Assembly: GCA_029936315.1 (NCBI GenBank)
Contig: JAPYTD010000025.1
Location: 1-59,333, forward strand
Source of the DNA: Planctomycetota bacterium
GTDB taxonomy: Bacteria; Planctomycetota; UBA1135; UBA2386
Length of the DNA stretch: 59,333 bases
Direction: 5' to 3'
Shown: positions 9,717 to 18,354 of the stretch, piece after piece
How positions within the stretch are numbered: position 1 is the first letter of the stretch
How the letters are laid out: every line of letters starts with the position of its first letter
Position numbers and translations under genes: made by a program
Notes under the pieces: model-generated
Databases searched by the model: none
Told to the model about the DNA's origin: nothing
The model's input: the letters and a program-made list of their open reading frames with translations, nothing else

Positions 9717-10349
9717 ATGAAGCCAAGAGACAAGCAAGCTGGATTCACCTTGATCGAACTGCTGATCGTGATCGCGATCATTGGCACCTTGGCTGCAGTG
9801 TTGTTGCCGCGGATCCTTGAGTCCGACGACATCGCCAAGGGCACGGCGACCGAGGCGATGATGCTTCAGCTCGCCACTGCTGCCAACACGTTCAATCGCA
9901 GTGAGGGCTACTACCCGAACGCCGACATGACCTACCTCAAGCGCGGCAAGAAGCCGGCTTGGAAGACCGACAACGGCCAGAACACGGGCATCGAATCGTT
10001 CGTGCTGATGGTCAGCCAATCCAAGAGGGCAGGCACCGACCTGTCGGATCTGAGCGACAACTTCAGCAACACCGATGGCGACCAGAACGGGCCGGAACTG
10101 CCGTTGCTCGGCATGAAGTACCGTCCCGAGATTACCGACGCGTGGGGCACCCCGCTGGTCTACTGGTCGAAGCTGAACATCAGCAAGAAGCAAACCGTGG
10201 TGCCGAGTGAGTACGAGTCGGCGGTGACGGTGTCCGCCATGAAGCGCGAAGACGGCACGTACTACGGTCACAAGAAATTCCAATTCCTCAGCGCAGGCAA
10301 GGACCTCACTTTTGGCACTGACGACGACATAGTCTGGCCGTCCAACTAG
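9717..10349 (+). CDS. gspG: Type II secretion major pseudopilin GspG-like protein
   Basis: The 210-residue protein has a perfect class III (prepilin) signal: a short basic leader, cleavage between Gly9 and Phe10, and Glu at +5 of the mature form ('GFTLIELLIVIAIIGTLAAV'), followed by one long hydrophobic helix. The remainder is a compact globular domain ending in 'FGTDDDIVWPSN'. The terminal acidic 'GTDDDI' segment resembles the calcium-binding end of GspG, where calcium stabilises the pseudopilus; this is family knowledge applied by similarity. It lies 30 bp after the TPR gene and 23 bp before the next pseudopilin gene. Confidence 0.88.
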   Translation: MKPRDKQAGFTLIELLIVIAIIGTLAAVLLPRILESDDIAKGTATEAMMLQLATAANTFNRSEGYYPNADMTYLKRGKKPAWKTDNGQNTGIESFVLMVSQSKRAGTDLSDLSDNFSNTDGDQNGPELPLLGMKYRPEITDAWGTPLVYWSKLNISKKQTVVPSEYESAVTVSAMKREDGTYYGHKKFQFLSAGKDLTFGTDDDIVWPSN

Positions 10350-10372
10350 CTGCTGCCCATCGAGCAACCTAT

Positions 10373-11317
10373 ATGCGACCCAACTCGCCCGAATCGCGGA
10401 GTGCTGGCTTCACCCTGCTGGAGTTACTGGCCGTCATCGGTGTGATCTCGGTGTTGCTCGGCATTGGCCTTGGCTACCTCGGCAAGACCGATCCGCTGAT
10501 GATTGCCAACTCGATCCTGTCGGGTGAGCGTCGCGCCGCGCAGATGACGGCGCGCGCCGAAGGAGTGCCGACCGAAGTCTGGGTGCGGCCGGGCGCCGTT
10601 GCACAAGCGGCGACGGTGCAGGCGCGCTTGCTCGAACCGGTGGTGACGTTTCACTTTGAGCCCAACACGCCGGTGCTCGATGAACGCATGCGACCGGAGC
10701 TTTCTGGTGACGATGTCGCAGCTGGCCGGTTTGGCCACGCGCGTCGGCCGATGGAAGACGACAAGGATGCGCTCGTGCACTGGGCGGTCTCGCCGCAGAT
10801 CGCCGACGTTCGCGATGGCTTCCTGATCCGCATCGACCTGTTCTTGGAGCAGCGCAAGAGCTGCGTCGTCATCGACATGGATCCGTTGCTCGAGCTGCGA
10901 CTCGACTCGGACCTGCGCCCGGACGCGCGCATTCGCCTGTCGGTGCTCGGCGGCGGCACCGAACTCAAAACCATGCAGAGTGCACTCTCCATGCCGTTGC
11001 ATCGCTGGGCGACGTTGGAGATCGGTTGCGATGGCACCTCGATGTGGTTGGCGGTCGACGATCGCGAGTACGCGCGCGTCGATGCGGTTGGCGCGCCGCA
11101 CCAAACGCCTGACATGATCATGGATGTTTCGCCGCTCAGCTCGCCGGTGCCCGGCATCGTCGATGAGCTGCGCTTCATGGTGTTCGGCTTTTCGCCGGCG
11201 CAGCTCCTACCCATCGAGCTGCAGCCAATCAGGCCGTTCCGGTTTACCTACGACAAACGCGGTGATCCGGTCGACGTGCCGACGATCGTCTACGAAGACC
11301 TTGAGGCGGGCCAATGA
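10373..11317 (+). CDS. GspH-like minor pseudopilin with LamG-like lectin domain
   Basis: The 314-residue protein has a prepilin signal cut after Gly12 ('GFTLLELLAVIGVI', Glu at +5). GspH proteins are usually ~170 residues; this one is nearly twice that. The extra part (about residues 80-285) reads as a LamG/concanavalin A-like sandwich: 'RWATLEIGCDGTSMWLAVDD' and the closing strand 'GIVDELRFMVF' are typical of that fold. An externally exposed pseudopilin with a lectin-like head is inferred. Its stop overlaps the start of the giant GspK gene (ATGA at 11314-11317). Confidence 0.75.
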   Translation: MRPNSPESRSAGFTLLELLAVIGVISVLLGIGLGYLGKTDPLMIANSILSGERRAAQMTARAEGVPTEVWVRPGAVAQAATVQARLLEPVVTFHFEPNTPVLDERMRPELSGDDVAAGRFGHARRPMEDDKDALVHWAVSPQIADVRDGFLIRIDLFLEQRKSCVVIDMDPLLELRLDSDLRPDARIRLSVLGGGTELKTMQSALSMPLHRWATLEIGCDGTSMWLAVDDREYARVDAVGAPHQTPDMIMDVSPLSSPVPGIVDELRFMVFGFSPAQLLPIELQPIRPFRFTYDKRGDPVDVPTIVYEDLEAGQ

Positions 11318-14300
11318 TGCAGCAACACGCAAGCAAGCAAGCTGAGCGGGGGCAATCTGAGCAGGTACAATCCGATCGGGGCATGGCGCTGTTGGCGGTG
11401 TTGTTCGCCCTGACGCTGTTGATGATGCTGTCGGTGCCGTTCGCGATCTCGATGAGTGTCGGGGCCGATGCGGCGATGCGCGATGTCGAGCAGACCTCGA
11501 CCGAGCAGGCCTCGGCCAGCGTGCGCGAGTTGATGCTCTCGGCCGTCGTGATGACGCATCAGTCGATCGATGAGACGCCTGACTACGACGGCCTTGACGA
11601 ATACCCGCGCGGCGTCGAGTTGCCTGCTGCCTTCGGTGCGTTGTCCGACGAGGGGCGCGTTTTGCTCGGTGGCGAAGTCGCCGACGTGCAGCGCTACGCG
11701 TCGCTTGACACCGTCTCGCCGCTGTTGCTCGCCAACGCGATTGGCACGGCGACGCGGCTGGCGGAAGAACTGGCAGCCGAAGCGACCGCGATGACGGTTA
11801 CCGATGCGTCGAACCTGCCGGATCAAGGCTACCTGTGGCTCGCCAATGAAGTCGTCAGCTACGACGGTGTTGACGGCAACACCCTGACCGGATTGCAGCG
11901 CGGCCTGTTCCGCCAACACGGATTTGCCGACGGCACCGCTGGCATCGCGGTGCAGGCGTTGGTGCTCGACTACCGCTGTGTCCTGGCGACCATCTGGCCG
12001 TACTTCGCACCTGGACGCAACGGTAAGCGGGTGCCATACCGCAGCGTCGGCGAACTGCTGGAGAGCGCCAAGTCCGGGCTCGGCACCTTTACGACCAGTG
12101 AGATCGACGCGTTCGCTCGCGTATTCCACGTCGATGCACAGTCTGAGACGGCGCCGTCGTGGGGGCATGCCGAGCGCGTCTTCAACGCGCTGGTAGCGGG
12201 CATCAGCCGCACCTTGATGGTCAAGTCGGCGGTGCACTTGAGCGCGGGCAGCACGGTGCGCATCCGCAACGTCGCCACGGGCCAAAGCGAGTACGGCCTG
12301 CTGATGAGGGCGTCAACGCAACAGCCGGGCCGAGCGCAGTTGCAGTTGCCGTCGGTGTTCCAGTTGAGTTTGTTGATGCCGGTGCGCCACAACTTTCCCG
12401 CCATCGACACGGTGGTCGAGCCATTGATTCCGCCGCCGGTCAACATCAACACCGCGCCGGTTGAGGTCCTGACGGCGGTGCTGTCGCACGTGCGCCGCAG
12501 TGCCAATCTGTTCATCAACCACGACAACGGTCGCCGGTCCTCGGCACCGCCAAACATCAGTCCTTCTGAAGCGCTCCAGCTGGCGAGGGAAATCGCGGCG
12601 ATGCGTAAGTTTGGCGATGGCTCGATTCCCGGCGCGACCGGACCGTTCAAGAACTGGCAAGACCTTGTTGAGCGACTGTTCGTGCCGAAGCTTCAGGCCG
12701 CGGGCAACACCCTGACCCGCAACAAGTGGGTCGACCTCTACCGATGCATGCGCACTGGACGCGACAGCATCCTCGACATGGGGACGTCACCGATCTGCTT
12801 CAAGAGCGGGCCGTGGGTGACCTATCGCGCGGCCGCCAGTCGTTCTCGCAGCATCATCGCACCCGGCGTTGTTGGCCGGCACGAGCGCCGTGGTTTCGCC
12901 GCGGTGTTGCCCGGCTTCCGCATCGAGCACAAGTGGGCGACGCAGGAGAAGTTTGAGGACGCGTTTCTACTCGATCGTCGTTCCCCGTTCTGGATGACGG
13001 GGCCGATCAGCCTCGGCCACATCCAGCCGGGCTCGACTGGCAACGATCCCGCCGCGCGCTACTTCTCGCACCTCATTCCGGTTGCCTACCCAGGCCTGGG
13101 TCTGGGCGCACCGCGCTACGCGGTCAACGACGAAGCCGACTCGGGCATCGAGCCAGCCACGGCGATGGCGCGCCGTCGCCCCTGGGCCAACACGCGTTCG
13201 CCGCTTTCGCTCGATTCGTTCAACACCAACACGCATCGGCGTGGTCGCGATGTGCAGAAGGAAGGCCCTTACGCGATGAACAACACCGGCCCGATGGCGC
13301 CCGGTGGTACGCCGCCGGCTGCCAGCAACGGTCGGCACGATCAGATCTCGTTTCCGTTCGCGGTCGGTGGTGGCTTCATGGGGCGCTTTGCGACCAGCTT
13401 CTGGCTTGAGCCGCAGTCGCTCGAGAACGTCATCGTTTGGGACTACAACGACGACGATCCCGATCGCAACCGCATGAGCGTGCTGGGTCGTGATGGCAAT
13501 CTCGTCTTTGAGGTCATCGACGAGGCAGGCATCGACCCGAACCCGAGCGAGTCGCCGGCCGGCATCGAACGCACCTCGGTGCAGATCAGCCTGCCGCTCG
13601 CCGAGCTTGCTCTGCCGGCCGATACCCCAGTGCACCTCAGCGTGTCCGCGCCGACCGGCAGGCCAGCCGACATGTCGTTCTTCGTCGACGGCATGACGCG
13701 CGGCAAGCCGAACTACCGCACCTACCTGACGGGGGCGCTACCGGCGTTTGATCCGACGCTGCAGGGCAACAGCATTTCGTATGGCACCGACCCACTCGCA
13801 AGCCCCAGCAACGAGCGCTTCATCGACATCCAAGTCGAGAGCACCGAGGGCTTCCCGCCTGTCGGCATCGTGCGCATCGGTTTGGAGCTGTTCGAGTATT
13901 CGTCGCTCAATGGCAACAGCTTCACAGCGAAGTTCAACGACTCGCTCGGTGGTCGTGGCAAGCGCATGCGTGGCCGCGAGTTCCGGCCGTCAATCCCGGT
14001 GGACTCGAACGGCGAACCGACCGTCGACTTCAACGATCCGCAGTTCTCCGGTATCAACCTCGACGTGTTCCCAGAGCATCCGTCGGGTTCGTTGGTCGAG
14101 TTGTACGGCTATTCGGCGCTTGTCAGCGAAGACAAGGCGTTGATGGTCGGCGGCACCTCGTTGTCGGGTTCGTTGGGAGCGTTCGCGGTTGCGCGCGCGT
14201 TCATCGACAACCCGGATCCGATCTCGATCATGCCGCTCAACGGGCCGCCGATTCCGATTGGGGAGGGCATCGACGAGAACTGGACCGGCGACCTGCAGCT

Positions 14301-16533
14301 TGCCGATCCCATTCCGACCGGCGACGAGCAACCGCCGGCTGCGGGCTCGAATGAGATCATCGATGCGTTTTCGCTCGGCGGTGGCTACGCGTTGGTCCTG
14401 CAGAGACGTATCACTTTCGAAGCCAACCAGCCTGGCCAGACAAGCGGTACGCCGACCGAAGTCGGTGGCATGGAATTGGTGCGCTACTCGTCGCGGCAGG
14501 GCCACAAGCTGATCGGCGTGGAACGGGCCCAGACGCTGCCTGGTGATGACGGCCTCATCAACAACGAAACGTATGATGCGACGGCGCGCAGGTTCGTCAC
14601 CCAATTCAACAGCGACTGGACGCTCGCGGGCGGCAATGGCACGTGGAACGACCTGCCGACGTATATCGTCTGGGTCGTGCCGGTGTCGATCGCGGTGGCG
14701 AGCACGAGTCAGGTATGGGACCCGGCGACGACGGGAATGTCGGAGTGGGTTCAACTCTTGCCGTCGGGCAACGACGAAGACACCGAGTGGGTGCGCTATG
14801 ACGCGATTGCGGACAACCAGCACCTCGTGCGCGGCAACCGTGCCGCGTGGGGCAGCGTCTACCGTGAGCTGGTGCGTACCAGCAGTCGTAGTCGCGTGCA
14901 GGTTGGCCCACTCGGTCCTACGGCCCAGACAGATCCGATTGAGCCGCCCTGGGGTCAGGTCGTGCCGTCAACTGGCTTCATTGGCTACACCCCGCAGACC
15001 GAAAGCACGTACCCTCAGATCCACTGGGCGAGGCGCCGACTCGGCTTCCGTGGCGACAGCTTCACCGGGACGTCTTCGCACCCGCAGAACAACGCCAAGG
15101 TGCTGCAGTGTCATCGTATCAAGGTGACCTGGCACAACTTCGGCGCCTACACCGGCCGCTGCGGCCGTCACGACCGCGTCGCGTTGGTGCAAGGATCTGT
15201 CGCGAGTGGCACGACTCGTCCGGCGGTTGAGTGGCACTCCGTGACTTGGCAGGCCGTGCGCTGGAGCGCGGATCGCCTGCAAGCCGACCGGACCCCGCCC
15301 GAACTGTTCGGGCCGTGGCCGTTCCAGTTGGTGGGGTTCCGCGACGAAGTCCAGAACCTCTACCAAGGGCCGCCGCAGGGCACGCCCATCCAGGATTCAC
15401 GATCCTACGACCGAGTCATCAAGTTCCCGAGTGGCGAACTGCCGGCTGCGTTCTGTCCAGAGCCGACGATTGGTGGCGGTGCCAACAACGAGCAGCCCAT
15501 GCAGGGCATCGTGGATGAGGTGGAAGTCATTGCGCACTTCGCCCGGGATCTCTGGGTTGACGAGATCATGGACGAGAATGCGCAGGAGTTCCGAGTCGAT
15601 CCGTTGTTCACCTACAACTCGACGGGGCGTGTGTGGGGCGGTGGCGCGGATCTCAGTGCGGCTTATCCGCAAACCGGTGGCTTGGTACAGGTCGACGACG
15701 AGGTGATCGCATACTCGGCAGTTGCGGACGGTGTATTCACGGTTGCCCAGAATGGCCGCGGTCTGCTCAATACCGAACCACGTGGCCACGACCGAGGGGC
15801 ACGCGTCAAGTTCTTGACCCACCGCCCCGCGGCGATCCTGGCCGGCGGCGTCGGTGCGAGCGGATCGGTGTTCACGGTGCAGGACCTCGCGCCGTTCCCG
15901 ATCTCGGGCACGTTGTTGATGGGCCAGGAACTGCTGCACTACACGTGGAGTCGCAACAGCGCGAACACGTTTGAGATGCCCAACTGGTATCCGCCGAACG
16001 AAGACGGCACGGTCGAAACCAGCACCAGGGCGGCGCGCGGTTTGTTCCGCGGTCGCTATGGCACCTCGCCGCAAGGGGCAAGTTCGGGTGAGGTCGTGAT
16101 CTCGTGGCCGTTCCGCTACTGGGATCGCTACGCCGACTTCTGCGATGATCCGGAACTCGCCTACTCGCAATTGACGACCAACGAAGCGCCGGTGTTCTTC
16201 CGCGACCTGAAGTGGCGCGAAGAGACGCAGGATGCGCGGGTGCGGGTGATCTGTCGCGTGCGCACTGATTCGCTGGTGCCGTGGACCGCGGACCCGAAGG
16301 AGCGTACCGGCTTCTGGGAGTTCCAAGGCGGCTCGACGGACGTCACCGCCCACAAGATCGGGCGCCAGGCATCGCGCCTGGAGATCCGCTTCCAGACGGT
16401 CTACCTACCCGGCTGCGTCGATCTGACTGCCTTCACTGCACACGGCTGGAAGACCTCGGCACGAGTGGAAGACGTGCGGGTCCAGTATGATGGCCAGGGC
16501 CGCATCTTTGACGAGCAGGTGACAGCACGATGA
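11314..16533 (+). CDS. gspK: Giant GspK-like pseudopilin (1739 residues) with repeated surface modules
   Basis: The N-terminus has a GspK-type signal, Gly23 followed by 'MALLAVLFALTLLMML', lacking Glu at +5 as is normal for GspK. The GspK core is recognisable by 'VNINTAPVEVLTAVLSHV' (about residues 376-393) and a later helical part. Normal GspK is ~320 residues; here more than 1200 extra residues follow. They include a LamG-like segment (about 678-794), possibly a second ending in 'GIVDEVEVIAHF' (about 1265-1410), and about six copies of a 50-60 residue beta module with the pattern 'E[VL]h.Y ... L.G..RG..G....H..G' near residues 161, 835, 1046, 1124, 1447 and 1514. GspK caps the pseudopilus tip, so these modules would be displayed at the tip (inference). 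It is coupled by ATGA to both neighbours; ATG at 11317 is an alternative start. Confidence 0.82.
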   Translation: MMQQHASKQAERGQSEQVQSDRGMALLAVLFALTLLMMLSVPFAISMSVGADAAMRDVEQTSTEQASASVRELMLSAVVMTHQSIDETPDYDGLDEYPRGVELPAAFGALSDEGRVLLGGEVADVQRYASLDTVSPLLLANAIGTATRLAEELAAEATAMTVTDASNLPDQGYLWLANEVVSYDGVDGNTLTGLQRGLFRQHGFADGTAGIAVQALVLDYRCVLATIWPYFAPGRNGKRVPYRSVGELLESAKSGLGTFTTSEIDAFARVFHVDAQSETAPSWGHAERVFNALVAGISRTLMVKSAVHLSAGSTVRIRNVATGQSEYGLLMRASTQQPGRAQLQLPSVFQLSLLMPVRHNFPAIDTVVEPLIPPPVNINTAPVEVLTAVLSHVRRSANLFINHDNGRRSSAPPNISPSEALQLAREIAAMRKFGDGSIPGATGPFKNWQDLVERLFVPKLQAAGNTLTRNKWVDLYRCMRTGRDSILDMGTSPICFKSGPWVTYRAAASRSRSIIAPGVVGRHERRGFAAVLPGFRIEHKWATQEKFEDAFLLDRRSPFWMTGPISLGHIQPGSTGNDPAARYFSHLIPVAYPGLGLGAPRYAVNDEADSGIEPATAMARRRPWANTRSPLSLDSFNTNTHRRGRDVQKEGPYAMNNTGPMAPGGTPPAASNGRHDQISFPFAVGGGFMGRFATSFWLEPQSLENVIVWDYNDDDPDRNRMSVLGRDGNLVFEVIDEAGIDPNPSESPAGIERTSVQISLPLAELALPADTPVHLSVSAPTGRPADMSFFVDGMTRGKPNYRTYLTGALPAFDPTLQGNSISYGTDPLASPSNERFIDIQVESTEGFPPVGIVRIGLELFEYSSLNGNSFTAKFNDSLGGRGKRMRGREFRPSIPVDSNGEPTVDFNDPQFSGINLDVFPEHPSGSLVELYGYSALVSEDKALMVGGTSLSGSLGAFAVARAFIDNPDPISIMPLNGPPIPIGEGIDENWTGDLQLADPIPTGDEQPPAAGSNEIIDAFSLGGGYALVLQRRITFEANQPGQTSGTPTEVGGMELVRYSSRQGHKLIGVERAQTLPGDDGLINNETYDATARRFVTQFNSDWTLAGGNGTWNDLPTYIVWVVPVSIAVASTSQVWDPATTGMSEWVQLLPSGNDEDTEWVRYDAIADNQHLVRGNRAAWGSVYRELVRTSSRSRVQVGPLGPTAQTDPIEPPWGQVVPSTGFIGYTPQTESTYPQIHWARRRLGFRGDSFTGTSSHPQNNAKVLQCHRIKVTWHNFGAYTGRCGRHDRVALVQGSVASGTTRPAVEWHSVTWQAVRWSADRLQADRTPPELFGPWPFQLVGFRDEVQNLYQGPPQGTPIQDSRSYDRVIKFPSGELPAAFCPEPTIGGGANNEQPMQGIVDEVEVIAHFARDLWVDEIMDENAQEFRVDPLFTYNSTGRVWGGGADLSAAYPQTGGLVQVDDEVIAYSAVADGVFTVAQNGRGLLNTEPRGHDRGARVKFLTHRPAAILAGGVGASGSVFTVQDLAPFPISGTLLMGQELLHYTWSRNSANTFEMPNWYPPNEDGTVETSTRAARGLFRGRYGTSPQGASSGEVVISWPFRYWDRYADFCDDPELAYSQLTTNEAPVFFRDLKWREETQDARVRVICRVRTDSLVPWTADPKERTGFWEFQGGSTDVTAHKIGRQASRLEIRFQTVYLPGCVDLTAFTAHGWKTSARVEDVRVQYDGQGRIFDEQVTAR

Positions 16534-17843
16534 GGAGACCGCTGAACAGACCGCTGAGCAGACCACTGAGCAAACCGCTGAGCACCCCGTGCTCACGACC
16601 TGGTGATGGCGATGCACCCGCGCGCCAGCGTGGCTTCACGTTGATTGAGCTGTTGATCGTCATGGGCATTTTGTCGGGCTTCTTGCTGATGCTCGTGCAG
16701 CTAGTCGATGGCGGATTGCGCTTGTTCCGCGACGGCGAGACCAGCCAAGCGCTGGCCGATCGCTCCAGCCGCGCGCAGCGCGTCATCACCGACGAACTGA
16801 ACCAACTGCGCGGCAGCACGACGGCACGCGATCGCGAACAGGTGCTCGACCGCCTGGTGGTGCAGATGCTGCCGATCGGCCTGCCGTTCGCTGCCGAAGC
16901 GGGGGCCTCCCGCGTGCAAGTGTTGCGGGCTGCGGTGCACTTGCTGCCCGCGCGCGAACTGCAGATCATCGACACTCTGTTGGTCGGTCAGATTCTCGCC
17001 GAGAGCCCGTTGCTCGAGCCCGCGCAGATCCAACTCGAAGTGAAAAAGCGCCGCCAGACGGAGCCACTTCGTGGGGTTGGCAACATGATGTTGTGGGCCG
17101 CGCGCCAGGAAGGCGAAGACGACGCGTTGATCGAACTGCGCGCCGGCTGGTTCTTGCCGGGACAGAAGTTCCCCTTGGGCCCCAACCAGTTTGTCGACCC
17201 CTTCCAAGCGATCGTGCCCGGTTCGGACCAACTGCCGGGCATGCTCATCCGCGAGATCACCGTGCCGATCCTGACGGACCTGTTGCACGTTGAGTTTGGC
17301 TTTTGGTCGCAACGCACGACGACGTGGGGCGACAAGGCCGGACCACTGCAAGCGATGACCAGTCATGGTTCGTCGGACTCGGTCGATCTCACCAAGCCGT
17401 TGGCGATCTGGGACAGCGCCCGTGGTGGTTGGCTGGTCGATGACTTTAGCGGCGGCGAGTTCCCGTTCGACCTCGGCCCGATGAGTGAACACGACGCCAG
17501 TGACGACATCCATCCGCACGCGATCATGGTGCGCTGCGTGGTAGCGCAGCCGGCCGAGGCGACGCCCGAGGGCTTGCTGAACGGTTTCGTCGGCAAGGAC
17601 GACAAGACGCTGACCCTCTACGACGGCACGACCTTCCTCGGCAGTCGGGATGGCGGCTTCGTCAAAATCGACGGCGAATGGCTGCGCTACGGCGAAGTCG
17701 ACGGCGATCGCCTGATCGGCTTGCGGCGCGGCCAACGCGGCACCAAGCCGATCGTTCACGAATCAGGAACCCAGGTGCACATTGGTCGCACCATCGAGTT
17801 CGTTGTGCCGATCCTGCACGCGAAGGATGATTGGAATGGCTAA
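16530..17843 (+). CDS. GspJ-like minor pseudopilin carrying one tip-type beta module
   Basis: The 437-residue protein has a long, repetitive Arg/Pro/Leu leader, then the prepilin signal cut after Gly35 ('GFTLIELLIVMGILSGF', Glu at +5). GspJ is normally ~200 residues. Near the C-terminus (about residues 358-420) is one copy of the module repeated in the neighbouring GspK: 'IDGEWLRYGEVDGDRLIGLR' followed by RG..G and a His-x-x-Gly. Position next to GspK and the signal sequence support J; the letter assignment is by context, since T2SS pseudopilins are hard to tell apart by eye. It overlaps the upstream stop by 4 bp and the downstream start by 8 bp. Confidence 0.75.
   Translation: MRRPLNRPLSRPLSKPLSTPCSRPGDGDAPARQRGFTLIELLIVMGILSGFLLMLVQLVDGGLRLFRDGETSQALADRSSRAQRVITDELNQLRGSTTARDREQVLDRLVVQMLPIGLPFAAEAGASRVQVLRAAVHLLPARELQIIDTLLVGQILAESPLLEPAQIQLEVKKRRQTEPLRGVGNMMLWAARQEGEDDALIELRAGWFLPGQKFPLGPNQFVDPFQAIVPGSDQLPGMLIREITVPILTDLLHVEFGFWSQRTTTWGDKAGPLQAMTSHGSSDSVDLTKPLAIWDSARGGWLVDDFSGGEFPFDLGPMSEHDASDDIHPHAIMVRCVVAQPAEATPEGLLNGFVGKDDKTLTLYDGTTFLGSRDGGFVKIDGEWLRYGEVDGDRLIGLRRGQRGTKPIVHESGTQVHIGRTIEFVVPILHAKDDWNG
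16536..16583 (+). repeat. Four tandem 12-bp repeats encoding (R/K)PL(N/S)
   Basis: Units at 16536, 16548, 16560 and 16572 differ by one or two bases from AGACCGCTGAGC. They lie in frame in the cytoplasmic leader of the GspJ-like prepilin and encode RPLN, RPLS, RPLS and KPLS. Because the unit is a multiple of three, gain or loss of copies would change leader length without breaking the frame. Confidence 0.85.
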
Positions 17844-18339
17844 GTCGCTCTCACAATCTGAGTTCTTGAACGCGGACCGCCAGAACCAGGCTGGCTTCAC
17901 GCTGGCTGAGATGATGGCGGCGCTCGCCATCCTGCTGTTTGGCGTCACGGCGCTGCTTGGCGCGTTGTCGTCGAGCATCGGCCAGCGCCGCACGACCGAT
18001 GCGCGTCATGCGCTGACGACGATGTGCGACCTGGCGATGCACCGTGTGCAGTTTGAGGCCATTCGCTCGCTCAATGGCGACAGTTCGCCATTCGACCTTG
18101 AGTTCGTACCACTTGTAGATCAGGAAGTTCCGGGGTTTCCCGGCATGACCTGGACCGCGACGGCAACCGAAGATGAAGACTACCCACAGCTGTGGTTGGT
18201 TAAGATCGAAGCCACTTGGCTCGATGAAGGAGAACCGGTAGTCGCGGAGTTTCTCCGGGTCGTGCAACGGCAACTGCCGCTGCGGGATCGGGTATTGTCC
18301 TTTCGTAATGCCGGTTCTTCGCCCTCCAGCGGTAACTGA
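17836..18339 (+). CDS. GspI-like minor pseudopilin
   Basis: The 167-residue protein has a prepilin signal cut after Gly20 ('GFTLAEMMAALAILLFGVTA', Glu at +5) and a short globular domain. The 'ALAIL' helix and small size are typical of GspI. I chose the ATG at 17836, which overlaps the upstream stop by 8 bp; an 18-residue longer frame exists but lies inside the upstream gene. In T2SS, I, J and K form the tip complex that starts pseudopilus assembly, which fits the adjacency of the three genes here (order K, J, I). Confidence 0.75.
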   Translation: MAKSLSQSEFLNADRQNQAGFTLAEMMAALAILLFGVTALLGALSSSIGQRRTTDARHALTTMCDLAMHRVQFEAIRSLNGDSSPFDLEFVPLVDQEVPGFPGMTWTATATEDEDYPQLWLVKIEATWLDEGEPVVAEFLRVVQRQLPLRDRVLSFRNAGSSPSSGN

Positions 18340-18354
18340 TCCCGAGGCACTTTG

